Source of the DNA: Diadophis punctatus similis
Taxonomy: Eukaryota > Chordata > Lepidosauria > Squamata > Dipsadidae
DNA: 64,000 nucleotides
Reading direction: 5' to 3'
Assembly: GCA_023053685.1 (NCBI GenBank)
Contig: JALIGW010000003.1
Location: forward strand, 49,743,996 to 49,807,995
Position numbers and translations under genes: made by a program. The stretch's first letter is position 1. Every line of letters starts with the position of its first letter. Below, in pieces: positions 1 to 11,885 of this stretch. Under the pieces are notes generated by a model. The model worked only from the letters and a program-made list of their open reading frames with translations. It made no database searches and was not told the origin of the DNA.

Positions 1-2315
1 TTTGGTAGCCCAGGCTCCACCCAAAATTTAAAAAGAGCTGTTTTCTATTTTATATTACAATTCAACAAATGTAACCTATTATTCTATTTTTAAATAGCAT
101 TTTGTATTTATACAAATTGGGGTTAAAGTTTATAATCACACAGTGAAGGTGAATTGATCAACTTTAGGTTATCCAATTATTTTGAAAAATTAGGATCAGT
201 TTTTTAATTCCTTTCATGCATGCTAAAAGCTCTGAGATGGAGGCAGATACTGTTCTGAAAAGATCAAGTAAATAGAAATCTGGAAGAAAACTTAAGAGAG
301 CATAGAACAGAAGAGGTCAGAAGTGTGCAGCCCAGCCAAGGTTTTGCTTGAATTGGCTTAGACGCAGCAAGGCTTACACTAAATCTATTCTCTGTGATTC
401 CTCTCTAGCCGGGATTTCACAAAATTAAATACAGCAGGAAAAATGCCATGGATGCAAATATTTTGATTATGTCAGGCTTATGGACAAATACTAGTCACCC
501 AGTAGAAAACAATATCTGATAAAAAGATGCAGTGGAGTCTAAATTGCTTCAGCTAGTTCTCCGAGTTGTAAAAAAAAAAGCTGCAATCAGCAACATACAG
601 TATTAGAAATGCACATTTTGCTGGGAATCTGAAAAGTAATCTGGTGTTACTGATATTCTCAGTACTGATACTAAGGGTAGTTTTAAAGCCTTAAAGTACT
701 TTTCTCAGTACTCAACAAATGCTGAGCTGAGGAGCTACAACATCTCACTGGGTCTAGATGACAAATAATCAGCAATGAGCATGAACCTACTCATGAACTG
801 TTTCTGAGGTAAACATCCACCTCACTCAAGAGACCTTTGTAAGCTTTTGCCATTCAGAAGCACTTTTCCAAGATGCAGCCCTTTAGTGCAGTCACCCAAT
901 TCCAATTATATTAATTCTGATTTTTTCCCCTCATGGCTTAAAAATGGCTGTTGGGGACCAAAAGCCATTTCTTACCAGTTGTCCTTAAGCCTTATGCCTT
1001 CACATTTGAAATGACAAATGTCCCAACCCTCCCTCAGCTAAACTATACATAATCACATATCTGATTCTATCTAAATAAGAGAAAAGGAAGACTGGAAACT
1101 GGAAACCATCAATAGTAAATTCTTCTTCTGGAGCAACTTTTTCCCCAGTTGTCAGGCAGCTCCTTCCAAGGATTGCTCCTGTTGCTGATATATGATGAGT
1201 AACTCTCTCCATTCTCTAGTTACAGATAAAGGTTTTGTTGTTATTATTGTTGTTACAGTGTTATATTTTTAATATATTTTGGTTAACACAAGGCAGCAAA
1301 CATAAGTTCCAGCAAGGAGAGGAAAAGCACTGAAGTAAAGAACAGAAAAAAACTTCAATTGGAGTTCTTAAGATAGCAAAACACACTATAAATAAAATTT
1401 TCAATTGAATCTATAGTGCTTCTGAAGCCCACATTTTAGGGGATAACTGAATCTTTCTATACCATGCAGGAATCTGTTGTATAGCCAGGACAGCCAATTT
1501 AGTCCCCCCCAATTATCTGGGTGGAAATATCATGAAAAGGAAGAAACAGTGTTGGCAGTTTTGTCGCCAATTTTCTCCTAAATAGGCTGCATCTCTCAGA
1601 AGTAAAATTTTGAAGGTGATTAGCTCACAATGTGAACTTAATCATTTGGGGTATTTTAAAAGCCCCATTAAATTAAATGGGCAAGATATTGAAGTTTAAG
1701 CAGTGGCTGCGTCCGATGCACAGTAACTCCCAAGCTCATTACTGGCATTGCCAATTTTGCAATCAGAATTACAGATCCATGAGAGGCCGGTTATTTAATG
1801 CTCATTCACAGAACACAGCACAACAGAGCTTTGGGGGGGGGGAGGGGGAGATGAAATGGCTACAGAGAGACAACTGAGCAACAAAAAAGGCTGTTATGAC
1901 ATTTGCAGGTTAATAGGGATGAAGTGAACAAGGGTTTGCATGGAGCACTAGGGAGTTGTTACTAGATGTCAAACACAGTTCAGAGGTCCAATAGACAAAT
2001 CCACCGCTCATGTGTACTTTTGGTCTTATTTTATATATCTCCCAGTGTCACCTATACCAGAGTGCTACAACTGCGTCTGCAAAGAGAGACTTGGTACATT
2101 TATTAACACTTGAATGTTATATCATTTATTTCCATTTAATTTAATGATACAGAACTGAGAATTATTTGATGTAGGAAAAGGTTTAAGACTGTGTCCTTCA
2201 CATGAAGTTAGTGAAGCATTCCAGCTGGCTATTCTACCATCTTCCCAATTCTGAAACTTTCTCAACACTGTATTGAAAGCACTATCTGACCATCATAAGA
2301 TGCAACAAATAAACA
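1..2315. other. A+T-rich unique sequence, no feature recognised
   Basis: No reading frame over about 70 codons and no repeat family that I recognise. There are short homopolymer runs (for example the G run near 1833-1850) and scattered TTA-type simple sequence near 1240. I see no exon-like composition or splice-bounded frame. It is probably intergenic or intronic DNA. Confidence 0.5.
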
Positions 2316-2446
2316 AATATCAGCTTAAGTAAGGGGCTCTTAGAACAACTATATGTCAAAACACATTAATGTAAGCATATAAAAGCAAATTTAAATTGTG
2401 TTTTGACATATAGTTGTTCTAAGAGCCCCTTACTTAAGCTGATATT
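2316..2446. repeat. Perfect hairpin: 50-bp inverted repeat with a 31-bp loop
   Basis: The left arm is 2316-2365 and the right arm 2397-2446. The arms are exact reverse complements over all 50 bases (the left begins AATATCAGCTTAAGTAAGGG and the right ends with its complement). The 31-bp spacer is A/T-rich. No target duplication or transposon terminus is visible at the edges, and neither arm resembles another repeat in the window. Absence of any mismatch implies a recent origin or active gene-conversion between arms. A template-switch event during replication is the simplest explanation; a miRNA-like precursor is a less likely alternative. Confidence 0.9.
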
Positions 2447-3187
2447 ATGGGATCCACATTTAAGAAAAAAAGAAATTTCTGTTTCGTGGTGGATAAGAAT
2501 ATAATCTAAATCAATGAATGTTATGATTAAAGACGCATAACCATAATAACTAGGAGCAATTGCCTAGATTTTTTTTTTTAGAAAGAGAAGGCTGTATTAG
2601 ACAGTGAGACTCATAGAGAGGCAGACTGAAACAGACTTTTTAGCTATTCTACATGCATTTGTGTATGCAGAAATGGTGGGAAACATATCTGAAAGCTGCC
2701 ATGGAAGCCAAGAAAAAAATATGACTGCTTTAATTTAATTCAAAAAGAAGTGCTTCACATACATTTCTAGTGTTCCATGCCAATTCTCTTGAAATATTTA
2801 CACAATGCCATTATTTTAAATGTTTTTAATTTCATTTTCAGATACAGTGTGCCACCTCATGCTAAATAACATGAACCTGCCTATTATCCCAGAATAGGAT
2901 GGAGAGGTTATCAGTCCTCAACTTTTTTTTTGCCTTTAGTTATATAGAATACAAAAGGAAAAAAATAAAGCAATAGAACAGAATATTAAAGTGGATTTGT
3001 TTTTGCTTTCAATCAGTCTTTAACTTTAAAACATTTAAAACTCATATATAGATGCTTCTATGTACTCATACATAGAAATCTTTGTATGACTATGTAATAT
3101 AGTCTAGTCTAATCATTCTTTTATTTAAACTATCTATAGTCCTAAAAGGTGAAAGTTCAACTTTTTAAAATTTTCCTAAAAATAGTA
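2447..3187. other. A+T-rich unique sequence, no feature recognised
   Basis: No repeat signature, terminal repeats or protein-like frame is visible here. The stretch is rich in short A and T runs. Confidence 0.45.
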
Positions 3188-3607
3188 CAGGTAGATTTCT
3201 ACTTAACAATCATTCCTTTAATGATGGTTCAAAGTTACAACATTCTCAGAAAAAGTGACTTATGACCCGTCATTGAAGTTATCATCATCATATCACCCCC
3301 ACAGTCACACAATCACAATTCAGGTGCGTGGCAACCAGATCACATTTATAAGGGTTGCAATGTCTTCTGGTCATGTGATCACGATTTGTTATTTTCCCAG
3401 CTGAATTCCAGCAAGCAAAGTCAATTGGGGAAGCTGGATTCCCTTAATGATTGCATGATTCACTTAACAACTGTGTAGTTCACTTAATGACTGCAGTAAA
3501 AATGGTTGTAAAATTGGGTCTGGTCATGTGATCATTTGTTTAACAACCACATCACTTAGCAATCAAAATGCTGGTCCTAATTGTGGTCATAAATCAAAGA
3601 TTATCTG
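3188..3607 (-). mobile_element. MITE-like interspersed repeat, old copy (family A)
   Basis: Degraded copy, reversed relative to those at 38811-39200 and 55516-55905. Shared landmarks are the terminal ACAGGTAG-like start, a GTTCAAAGTTACAAC block near 3228, GGTCATGTGATCAC near 3373, CAAAGTCAATTGGGGAAGC near 3416 and AATTGTGGTCATAAATCAAAG at the far end. Better copies have short inverted termini resembling AGTCCTCGACTTA, so I infer a non-autonomous DNA transposon. No target duplication is convincing in this copy. Confidence 0.6.
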
Positions 3608-4437
3608 TGGGAGGAAGGAAAAAGCAGCAGCTTTTAAGTTATTTGCATTATCACTCTGCTGCTTTCAAGTCAAAATATATAGTGCTCCCAATTTAATGAT
3701 ATAATTTCTACAGCCACATTGGTTTTTGTTTGAAGCCATCAGACTCCTCCTGTATGAGAAAAGAAATAACCCAATTCCCAATTATGAAAGTACCTGTCAT
3801 TCAAACTATACTTTTCCGCAAGTGGCATAGAGTACTATTTGTTTTCTCTTCAATGTTGCATTATAGATCATGGAATAGATAACTTAAATAATGTTCTCTT
3901 TCATCTCGATTATACATTGAACTATAAGCAGAATGGAGGGATCAGTGACAACAGTAAGGAATCAAATCAGGCAGGAGGCATCAGGCTGCCTATTTCTACT
4001 TTAATGCAACTCAGATTTCCCATTCATATCTATTTTCTCTCCTTCAAAATATTAACAGATGGGTATTAATCCCAAATTAGTTACGCTAAGGTAAGACACT
4101 GACATAACAGTAGTCAACAGTATATAAACTCAAATAAATAATCAAAAACAACTAAGAATATACTAATACATTTACTGTATAGTACAAAAAAGCATCAAAT
4201 TAAACAGGTTTTAGTGAGAAGCTAATAGGAAGAGGTAGCAAGACTTTACTTCATGCTGGCTGGAAATTAAGAAATTTGAAGATACACACATGAGGAGGAC
4301 ATCACATTGCACAAAAGTGCCCTAATACAACAGAACTTTTTAGTTGTATTCATGTCCTCTAAATTTACAGTGATATCTGTAAATGTAAACCAAATGCATA
4401 GGTGTGTAATAGGTGGTACCTGGCTAAATAGTAATAA
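3608..4437. other. A+T-rich unique sequence, no feature recognised
   Basis: No repeat or gene is recognised in this stretch. A 76-codon open frame at 3839-4069 has no recognisable domain and looks like chance. Confidence 0.45.
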
Positions 4438-5085
4438 CTGTTAGAGGGATCTTGGAGTTCTAGTGGACAATCACTTAAATATGAGCCAGCAGTGTGCTGC
4501 AGCTGCCAAAAAAAGGCTGCATTAACAGAGGGATAGAATCAAGATTATGTGAAGTGTTAATACTAATTTATAATGCCTTGGTAAGATCACACTTAGAATA
4601 CTGCATCCAGTTTTGGTCTCCACAATATAAAAAAGATGTTGAGACTCTAGAAAGAGTGCAGAGAAGAGCAACAAAGATTATTAGGGGACTGGAGGTTAAA
4701 ACATATGAAGAATGGTTGTAGGAATTGGGTATGTCTAGTTTAATGAAAAGAAGGACTAGTGTTATAATATTTGAGGGGCTGCCACAAGGAAGAAGGGGTC
4801 AATCTATTCTCCAAAGCACATGAAGGCAGGACAAGAAGCAATGGATGGAAACTAATCAAGGAGAGAAGACCAACCTAGAACTAAAGAGAAATTTCCTGAC
4901 AGTTACAACAATTAATCAGTGGAAGGACTTGTCTCCAGAAGTTGTGGGTGCTCCATCATTGGAGACTTTTAAGAAGAGACTGGACAGGCACTCGTCTGAA
5001 ATGGTAGAGGGTTTCCTGCTTGAGCAAGAGGTTGGACTAGAAGATTTTCAAGGTCTCTTCCAACTCTGTTATTCTGTTATGTACA
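4438..5085 (+). mobile_element. CR1 LINE remnant, 3' end of the pol ORF and 3' terminus
   Basis: The translated sequence carries the CR1 pol C-terminus in broken frames. Seen in order are a GVLVDN-like start near 4455, then HLEYCIQFWSPQYKKDVE and ERVQRRATKIIRGLE (about 4590-4700), then the LKRNFLTV...INQWKDLSPEVV...SLETFKKRLD block (about 4880-4990). It ends with the typical CR1 noncoding terminus, TTGGACTAGAAGATTTTCAAGG followed by CAACTCTGTTATTCTGTTAT, at about 5030-5080. Several stops and frameshifts show it is dead. CR1 copies are usually 5'-truncated, as here. The family call is firm; the exact subfamily is not resolved. Confidence 0.88.
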
Positions 5086-5231
5086 TGGAACTACCAGGAG
5101 AGAGCCCCTAGATATGGACATTACATGAATCAAATTATCTTATAGATTATTTTCCTCATATGAAGTTTTTAAAAGCATGCGCCAACCCTATTTTCTGGTC
5201 CATTTTTGTTGCATATTTGATTAGAGTTTTT

Positions 5232-5455
5232 CAGTTCCAATGTCACAGTTATGACAACTCAATTACATGGTTGTTAAGCAAATCCATTTTCTCAAATGGG
5301 TGGGGGGGTTTTTGTTTGAAAAAAAAAAACAAGAAAAAATGCCAGAAACCTGCAAAACAATTGCAGTCTTGTGATCAGGGAATACTGAAATCAGTCATAA
5401 ATGTGAGCTGGTTGCCAAGCACCTGAAATGTGATCATGTGACTATGGAGGTGGAG
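5232..5455 (+). mobile_element. Fragment of a MITE-like repeat related to family A
   Basis: The block at about 5393-5445, with CATAAATGTGAGCTGGTTGCCAAG followed by a GTGATCATGTGACTATGG motif, matches the corresponding part of the copies at 38811 and 55516. The 5' part is diverged and interrupted by G and A runs at 5297-5330. It is a truncated or older subfamily copy. Confidence 0.5.
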
Positions 5456-6417
5456 ATGTGGCAGTTCTAACTTATCTTAAGATTTCACAGAGTTTCCCAT
5501 AGGCAAAGAAAATAAAACATTCCATTCAGTTTCACAAGTCAGACCCCTGAAACAGGTATGTCAGGAGCAGCAACCAGAATTGATAAAACAAACCTGTCTT
5601 GTTTGGTTTGTTTGGGGGGGGGGGAAATCAGGAGATTTAGGCAATTCAAAGGGGTACAATGATTTATTGCAAGCTTAAGCTCTCTACAAGAATCTGACCA
5701 CCTAATGGTCAAACGGGAGATAAGAGAGGCATTCAAGGTGGGCTGGACTTAGAACTCTTGCAGGTGTGCAGGGACTCGTGACTTATGATGCGTTTGATCC
5801 TTCCCTCCCAGGCTCAGCCTGGTCCTCTGCTACAAAACCTGGCTTTTCTTTTCTTTTCTTTTTAAAGTATTATGTTTTTCCCTTGCTCAATGACCAAAAT
5901 TCTCAGTGCAGATAATACAGTACAGTTATTAGAAGTTAAAAATAAATAAATTGGAAAATCTCCATTTTGATATAACTAAGCTTTTGTGTTTTTAAAATTA
6001 ATTCTTTAATATGCTCCAAACAAGAGGAATAGAATTCCCTCCTCATGCAGAAAACTAAAGGCCAAACAACCCTCTGAGGGGAAAGCTATCCACCTAACTT
6101 CATTTCATCAGAGCTGGGAAAGATCCCCCAAAGAGCTGGGGAAGATCCCCCATGAGCTTGGACAAGTACACCTGGGATAAGACATTTCTTTGTATATATA
6201 ACATGCCTCATGCTATTCACAACTTTAAAGATCCGCATGAATTGGACACAGAAATGAAATGTTAAGTATGATGTAAGTAAGCTGATGAAGCACTGGCATC
6301 ATGACTGGTTCTAATTAGTAATCTATCAGCTCTTTTTTATATATAAATATCCAAATTAACTTCACATAGAAACATTCTAGTAATCTAAGAGGATATTACC
6401 AGAGAAAATATATCTTA
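5456..6417. other. Unique sequence, no gene recognised
   Basis: There is no protein-like frame or recognised repeat. A near-duplicate of a short phrase occurs at about 6110-6152 (AGAGCTGGGAAAGATCCCCC followed by AGAGCTGGGGAAGATCCCCC), a local tandem duplication of about 22 bp. Confidence 0.4.
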
Positions 6418-6425
6418 TGCTAGAC

Positions 6426-6924
6426 CAGTGATGGCGAACCTTTTTTTGCTTGGGTGCCAAAAGGGCTTGGGCGTGAGGCCTCCGGAGGCTCCATAGCCTG
6501 TGGATGGCGAAAAATGGGCCCAATGGGCCTAACAGAAGTTCGTTTCCGATCTTCCAGTAGGCCCGTTGGGCCATTTTTTACCCTCCCCAGGCTCCGGAGG
6601 CTTTCCTAAAGCCTAGGGAGGGCAAAAAATGGCCCAATAAAGCCTGGGAAGGGTGAAAAACGGCCCAACGGGCCTACCGGAAGTTTGGAAACAAACTTCC
6701 GGTATGCCCGTTGGGCCGTTTTTTCGCTTTCCCCCGGCTTCAGGAGGCTTTCCTGAAGCCTGGGGAGGGCGAAAACGGCCTCCCCCTGCCCTCTGGAAGG
6801 CTGAAAATCAGCTGGCCAGCGTGCACATGCGCGCTGGAGCTGACATAGGGCAACACCTCACGTGCCCTCAGATATGCCTCTGCGTGCCACCTGTGGCACG
6901 CATGCCATAGGTTCGCCATCACGG
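6426..6924. mobile_element. hAT-type MITE (CAGTGATGGCGAACC family)
   Basis: The termini are CAGTGATGGCGAACC at the left and GGTTCGCCATCACGG at the right (14 of 15 complementary). They are flanked by 8-bp duplications TGCTAGAC (6418-6425) and TGCTAGTC (6925-6932), 7 of 8 identical. An 8-bp duplication with CAG-like ends is the hAT signature. The interior is GC-rich and made of repeated inverted modules around GGGCC, ACCGGAAGTTT and AAACTTCCGGT, so it folds extensively. There is no transposase. The same family is at 50033-51347. Confidence 0.88.
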
Positions 6925-6932
6925 TGCTAGTC

Positions 6933-8560
6933 CATCCCTATCCAGATTTGGTTGCTGCTGAAACAGTCTAAACTGATAAAAGAAGAGCTTGCCCATTGAG
7001 GTCACTTGTTCATAGTGACAGTCCTAGGAACATCACAAAAATAGTTACTTCACAGTATTGCCTAAATTACTTGTTTTTTAGCATTACCGAGCATTAAGCA
7101 ACAACATAACAAAGATCCAACTGGTAGGGGGGGAAAAGACAAGCACAAGGTCCACTTATAAAACCAGGGAATAAGAAATTGTTTTCATTATTAGTATTTT
7201 GGATTTAGCCATTCACTTAATAACAATCTACTGACATATTCTCACACTTAGAAGAAGTTTGTGAAGGACAATTTTCTACATCAATTTTCAGTGCTCTGGC
7301 ATCATACATTAGCCCATCTCTGGTGCTTGCCAGTTCCATTCTTTCATTTTCTTTACAATGCATTGGAACATCAGGCAATCATTCAGAAAGAATTATCATC
7401 AGGGGATAATGCACTAATGGGAAAGACAGCCCATGGGGGACAGTTTCATCTCTACTCCCCAAAAGATGCGGCAAAGCAGTGGCTCTTCAAGAGTAATATC
7501 ACAAGAGGCAGAGATGGAAGGCCTTCAGCCCACGGAGTTTTGTTTCTTATAAGTAGCAATTTACCATGTGAAAGGGTTGGATATTTATAATTATGCTCTG
7601 AGTGGCCACTTTGAAAAATCTATATATCTCTAGGCTCTGCGTACATCACCATGTCAACTCTCTGAGCAGAGACATCCATCAGCTACCATGCATCATAGAT
7701 CTTGGTGAGCACTTGGGGAATGCTCACTGATGCTTGTGTCCTAGATCCTGATTTAAACAGCATCCTAGTCTAAATCAGGACACCGCTACACAGACTTAGT
7801 TACAAAGACATCTCAGCCAGAGAAGCATACACATGAACCAAATATTCAATCATGATACCCTTGGATGTAGCCAGAAAGTTATATAGGAAACCAAGAAGTC
7901 AAGTAATAATTTTAGCTCGGTCACCTTTCACATAAAGTATGAATTTGTTTTGTATATTTTCACCTTTACTGTGAGATGTAAATCTGCGGAGATGTTGAAT
8001 TAAAAACTTTAACAAGTGAAATGGGATCCAAAAGCTCATCATCTATTTTGTCAACCATATAAATCAACAATATCTGACCTTTCTAAAACACCTACTACAG
8101 ACAGTGTTATAACTCTTCAATGTGCTTCTGAGATTTCAACTTTCTTTTTCTCCCCCCCCCCTCACCAAACTTTCTTCAACTTTCTCATCATGAGGATGAA
8201 GACACAAATATTCAGTGAAGCAACAGACCTGCCTCTAGACAGAACTATGCCAAAGTAAATAATTTTTTTCATACTCATTGGGGAGAATTATAAGCACTTC
8301 TTGATGGTTTGAAATGGGGCCTTTCCCAAAATAATCTGGATATCCTCTACCCCACTATCTTCACTAATTTCCTAAAAAAGAGTGAATGAGGGCTTGCATT
8401 AAGCAGAGATAGGGCGAGAAGCCATACTTTGTTCCCTAACAGTCTGTCCAGGCTGTTCTTAAAAATTTATTACTCTGTTGCAACATGAAAAATAAGACAG
8501 AGAAGCAATCATTAGTATAACCATAACTCCCTGTACAATAGTCACACTTCCAAATTGAGA
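6933..8560. other. Unique sequence, no gene recognised
   Basis: A 109-codon open frame at 7261-7590 has no recognisable domain. A small imperfect hairpin lies at 7747-7779 (arms CCTGATTTA and TAAATCAGG). Otherwise I see nothing I can name. Confidence 0.4.
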
Positions 8561-8812
8561 TTTATGATTGCAGCTGCCAATATTTTAGAGCAGGGTACAG
8601 GCGCCGGCATCAGCAAAGCCCCGCTGCTCGCTGCCCCGGCGCTGTTACAGTTTATCACAATCTGCAGAGATTATTGCAATGAATAATACAGAACAGGCTG
8701 GCAGTGAAGAACTATTCCTGATCAAACGCTTCTGTAAACAACTGAATAAATAATATTTCTCATCCCCTCATTGAAGCTGTTGCAGGCCAGGGGAGATTGC
8801 TCATTGTGCACT
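8561..8812. promoter_or_regulatory. Candidate conserved noncoding element
   Basis: Inference from composition only. This GC-balanced, repeat-free block contrasts with its A/T-rich surroundings. It includes a short GC-rich core (GGCGCCGGCATCAGC near 8609), then TTATTGCAATGAATAATAC near 8673 and AATAAATAATATTTCTC near 8745, resembling clustered homeobox and bZIP-type sites. There is no coding frame. Only alignment to other reptiles or birds could confirm it. Confidence 0.3.
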
Positions 8813-10131
8813 AGAAGAAAGTGCTGACGGCTAGGGAGGGGGAAAGGACACATTAATTAAATGTAGCACCAGGCATATGGTAAAACTCTGCTTAGACAAT
8901 ATTCACTATCAGTCACGACTCACAAAAAACCTTCATCCTTTATGGAAAGAGCAACCAGTACCGAAAAAGACAGTATGACCAAGAGCAAAGATAAAAATGA
9001 ATTCAGTCCAGTGAAACTGATTGTAAGCAAGCCAGGAATTGACCAAGAATGTTTTTATACAAAGATGATACGTTTAAATAAATGAAAAGATCAGTAGACA
9101 TTGACCGGGGGGAGGGGGCGTTGGGTGGAGGGGAGAAGTTGCTTAGAGGCAGGTCCAGCATCAGGTGTAAGTATAATGAAATGCCATCCTCAGAGACATC
9201 AAGGCTGGCTCTCAGGCCGTAAGCAGTTAGAAGGTATGCAGGACAGCCAGAATTTCTGCCTGCATAAATGTCAATAAATAATGTAATATAATGAAGATTA
9301 TGTGCCAACTTCTGCAAAAAGGGCATCTCTTGGAGGATAATAAAGGATAAAGTTCAACACTGGAACAACCCTAAATTTCCACTGCTATATCATACCTGTC
9401 TCTGCCTCGTTTTAACTTGCTGTATAGCCTGGATTTTCACTATGCCAGCTACTGTACTGGAGAAATATGGCTTAATGGCACTTTTTCAACTAAGAAGTAA
9501 AAAGCCTGAAGATTATCTCGTTAGCTCAGCTTGTAAACCAATAAGATCCAAAGAAAGCATAATTAATACATGAATCTGTAAAAGAAAGGCAAGGCTTATT
9601 CCAATACATATACACATAATTTGAGGGGTGACAAAAACCAATAACCACTTGTCTTAGGAAAAGCAGACAATTTTTGCTTCATGAAAAAATCTCAGTGGTG
9701 TGCAGATGAATAGGGGTAACATCAGAGAACAGGATGGACACACAATCTGGCCTCAGCCAAACACTGAACTTACTAGAAAAGTGCATCCATTGTCTCCCCA
9801 AACGAGAATTATGTAAACAGGAAACCAATCTGTCCTCAGGTTTGCTAGAAAAGAAAATGACAGTAGGGAAACTCTTTGCCTTGGCCTGCCAGGTAAAAAC
9901 TCCCAGTTAGTCTATTCTGCGTCCAGAGAGCTGAGAACAGCACAACTTGAGCTCATTCATCAACCTGGGGATCAAGAGCCTGTACCAAATACTGTTCAAG
10001 GAAAAAGAGTCAAAGGGAAAACTGAATGGCTTGGGCATCAGTTTATTGGTTGCCTGCTAATTCCACCATGAAACACATCTCCCTTACCACATTTTACTTT
10101 CCATTTCCCTTCTTTTGCATGTTTCAGCTTG
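8813..10131. other. Unique sequence, no gene recognised
   Basis: No terminal repeats or SINE/LINE signature is visible. A G-rich run lies at about 9104-9135. Open frames here are short and without domains. Confidence 0.4.
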
Positions 10132-10132
10132 C

Positions 10133-10223
<91 letters not shown>

Positions 10224-10514
10224 TTAGAATTTCTCAAACAAAAACGAGAACAAGAATAAAAGAAAAATACAATGACAGGGACAAGAGACACGTTGGTGCC
10301 CTCTATGCACGCCCCCTCTACTGACCACTTAAGTATGAAGTAAGGTCCACGGAAGTCAATTTGCGACTGAAACTATGAACATTTGTAGCTGAGACAACTG
10401 GATCAGGTAGAGCATTCCAGACTTTGACAACTCTATCACAGAAATAATATTTTTATAATCAAGTTTAGAATGATTTATATTGAGTTTAAAGCAATTGTTC
10501 GTGTACATATTATT

Positions 10515-10518
<4 letters not shown>
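10132..10518 (-). mobile_element. LINE 3' end with an (AAAT)n tail
   Basis: On the minus strand a frame at about 10335-10445 reads RVVKVWNALPDPVVSA, then a SFSRKLTSVDL-type ending and a stop, which is the usual C-terminus of a CR1/L2-like reverse transcriptase ORF. A short 3' untranslated region follows, then the tail, seen on the plus strand as (TTTA)n at 10132-10226. An upstream frameshift near 10450-10480 shows it is inactive. The family within the CR1/L2/L3 group is uncertain. Confidence 0.65.

Positions 10519-10602
<84 letters not shown>
10519..10602. repeat. (TC)n microsatellite, 42 units
   Basis: An uninterrupted TC dinucleotide array of 84 bp. On the other strand it is (GA)n and creates an artificial Arg-Glu open frame. 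Confidence 0.98.
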
Positions 10603-10605
<3 letters not shown>

Positions 10606-10799
10606 ATCCAAAAGGTTAGAAATTCAAAAAATCACATTAATCAACTAAGATAAGTGACATGAAAGCAATGGAAAATTGAGCACACAAGGGAAGCAAAAAA
10701 TAAAACAGAAGTGTCCTTATACACCAGAAGAGCAGAGCATCATCCAAAGGATTCTGCTTCATTAAGAAACTTAGGCTTAAAAGGACAAACCAAATAGCA

Positions 10800-11017
10800 A
10801 GAGTACTTAGAATTACATACTGTCCCACAGTGCTTTTACAGCACTCTCGGGACAGCTTACAGTGTCAGCATTCTGCCCCTAACAATCTGGGTCCACATTT
10901 TACCGATCTTGGAAAGATGGAAGGCTCAATCAATCTCAAGCCCCTTCAGGATTGAAGACTGTGGGCAGAGTGAGACTGCAATACTGCATTCTAACCACTC
11001 TGCCATCTGGGTTCCTC
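10800..11017 (-). mobile_element. tRNA-derived squamate SINE, old copy
   Basis: This is a diverged relative of the copies at 27029 and 48122. Shared landmarks on the plus strand are CACAGTGCTTTTACAGCACTCTC, CAGCATTCTGCCCCTAACAATCTGGGTC, GGAAAGATGGAAGGCTC and the terminal tRNA-like CATTCTAACCACTCTGCCAT. Read on the minus strand this gives a tRNA-like head followed by a LINE-like tail. Confidence 0.8.
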
Positions 11018-11555
11018 ATGCAATAAGCATTACTCTGATTCTCTGGATTTCAGTTGTTTCCTTTTGGAGAGTATTCTTATAAGCTGATGAAGCCAAGTTT
11101 CACTGAACTAATCCTAGTCTGGTGCCTTATACACATGTTGGGCCAAAAGTCCCTTTAAGTTCATGTTGCTTTAGAATGATGGAAGTTGTAGACCAATGCA
11201 TTTGAAGGGCACCACTTTGGAACTGTATAAAATAAACATCAAATGATTTGTGGCGGATTTTGGTTTCCCATTTATACAACTGTCATACAAACAAATGCAT
11301 AGTTTTTGATGGCTGAATAGGTTGTATTCAATAGGGTTGTAATAGGTTATGTTGGATAAGCATGTCTGCATTATTAAACATCTAGCCTATCATTCCCATC
11401 TTACTGCTATACTAAATTCCTTAACAATATTCCATAATGCTTTATTTAATAGCCCAAATCTTTCTGTTTCTGCTTCTCTCTCTGTAATAATTATAGTTAA
11501 TGGATTTTTTCAGTAAAATATGTATAATAGCCATAATTCTGAAAAATTAGGCATG
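11018..11555. other. Unique sequence, no feature recognised
   Basis: A+T-rich, with no recognisable repeat or coding frame. Confidence 0.4.
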
Positions 11556-11710
11556 ATTAATGATAAACTGGCTGGATGACTTTGGACCAGTCACTCTTTC
11601 TCAGCCCAACTCACCTCACAGGGTTGTTGTTGTGGAGCAAGCGGAGGGGGTGAGGAAGAAGTATTTGGATGCTCACTGCCTTGGGTTAAATATGAAAAGA
11701 GGTGGAATTA
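11556..11710 (+). mobile_element. Squamate tRNA-SINE body (Sauria-like), head missing
   Basis: Contains the diagnostic phrase GACTTTGGACCAGTCACTCT, then TCTCAGCCCAACTCACCTCACAGGGTTGTTG, then a GCTCACTGCCTTGGGTTAAAT tail region. The tRNA-like 5' head is absent. The 3' end abuts the tail of the LINE that follows, so the LINE may have inserted next to or into it. Confidence 0.75.
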
Positions 11711-11885
11711 TTTATTTTATTTATTTTATTTAGACGCTCTTATAGGCCGCCCAATCCCGTGGGACTCAGGGCGGCGTACAACATGAGTAAGAAGCGTACA
11801 TTTAAAAACAATAATCATAATTAAAATATAGTTAAAAAGAAAAACATTATAAACACAACATTCAGGGGGAATCTGATTATCCTAT

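Noticed and set aside
7261..7590. 109-codon open frame as a possible small gene
   Set aside because: No domain and no splice or promoter context. Length is within chance for a 64-kb window in six frames.
10026..10604. Frames of 69-82 codons with Leu-Phe-Ile-Tyr or Arg-Glu repeats
   Set aside because: Simple-repeat translations from the (TTTA)n and (TC)n arrays.
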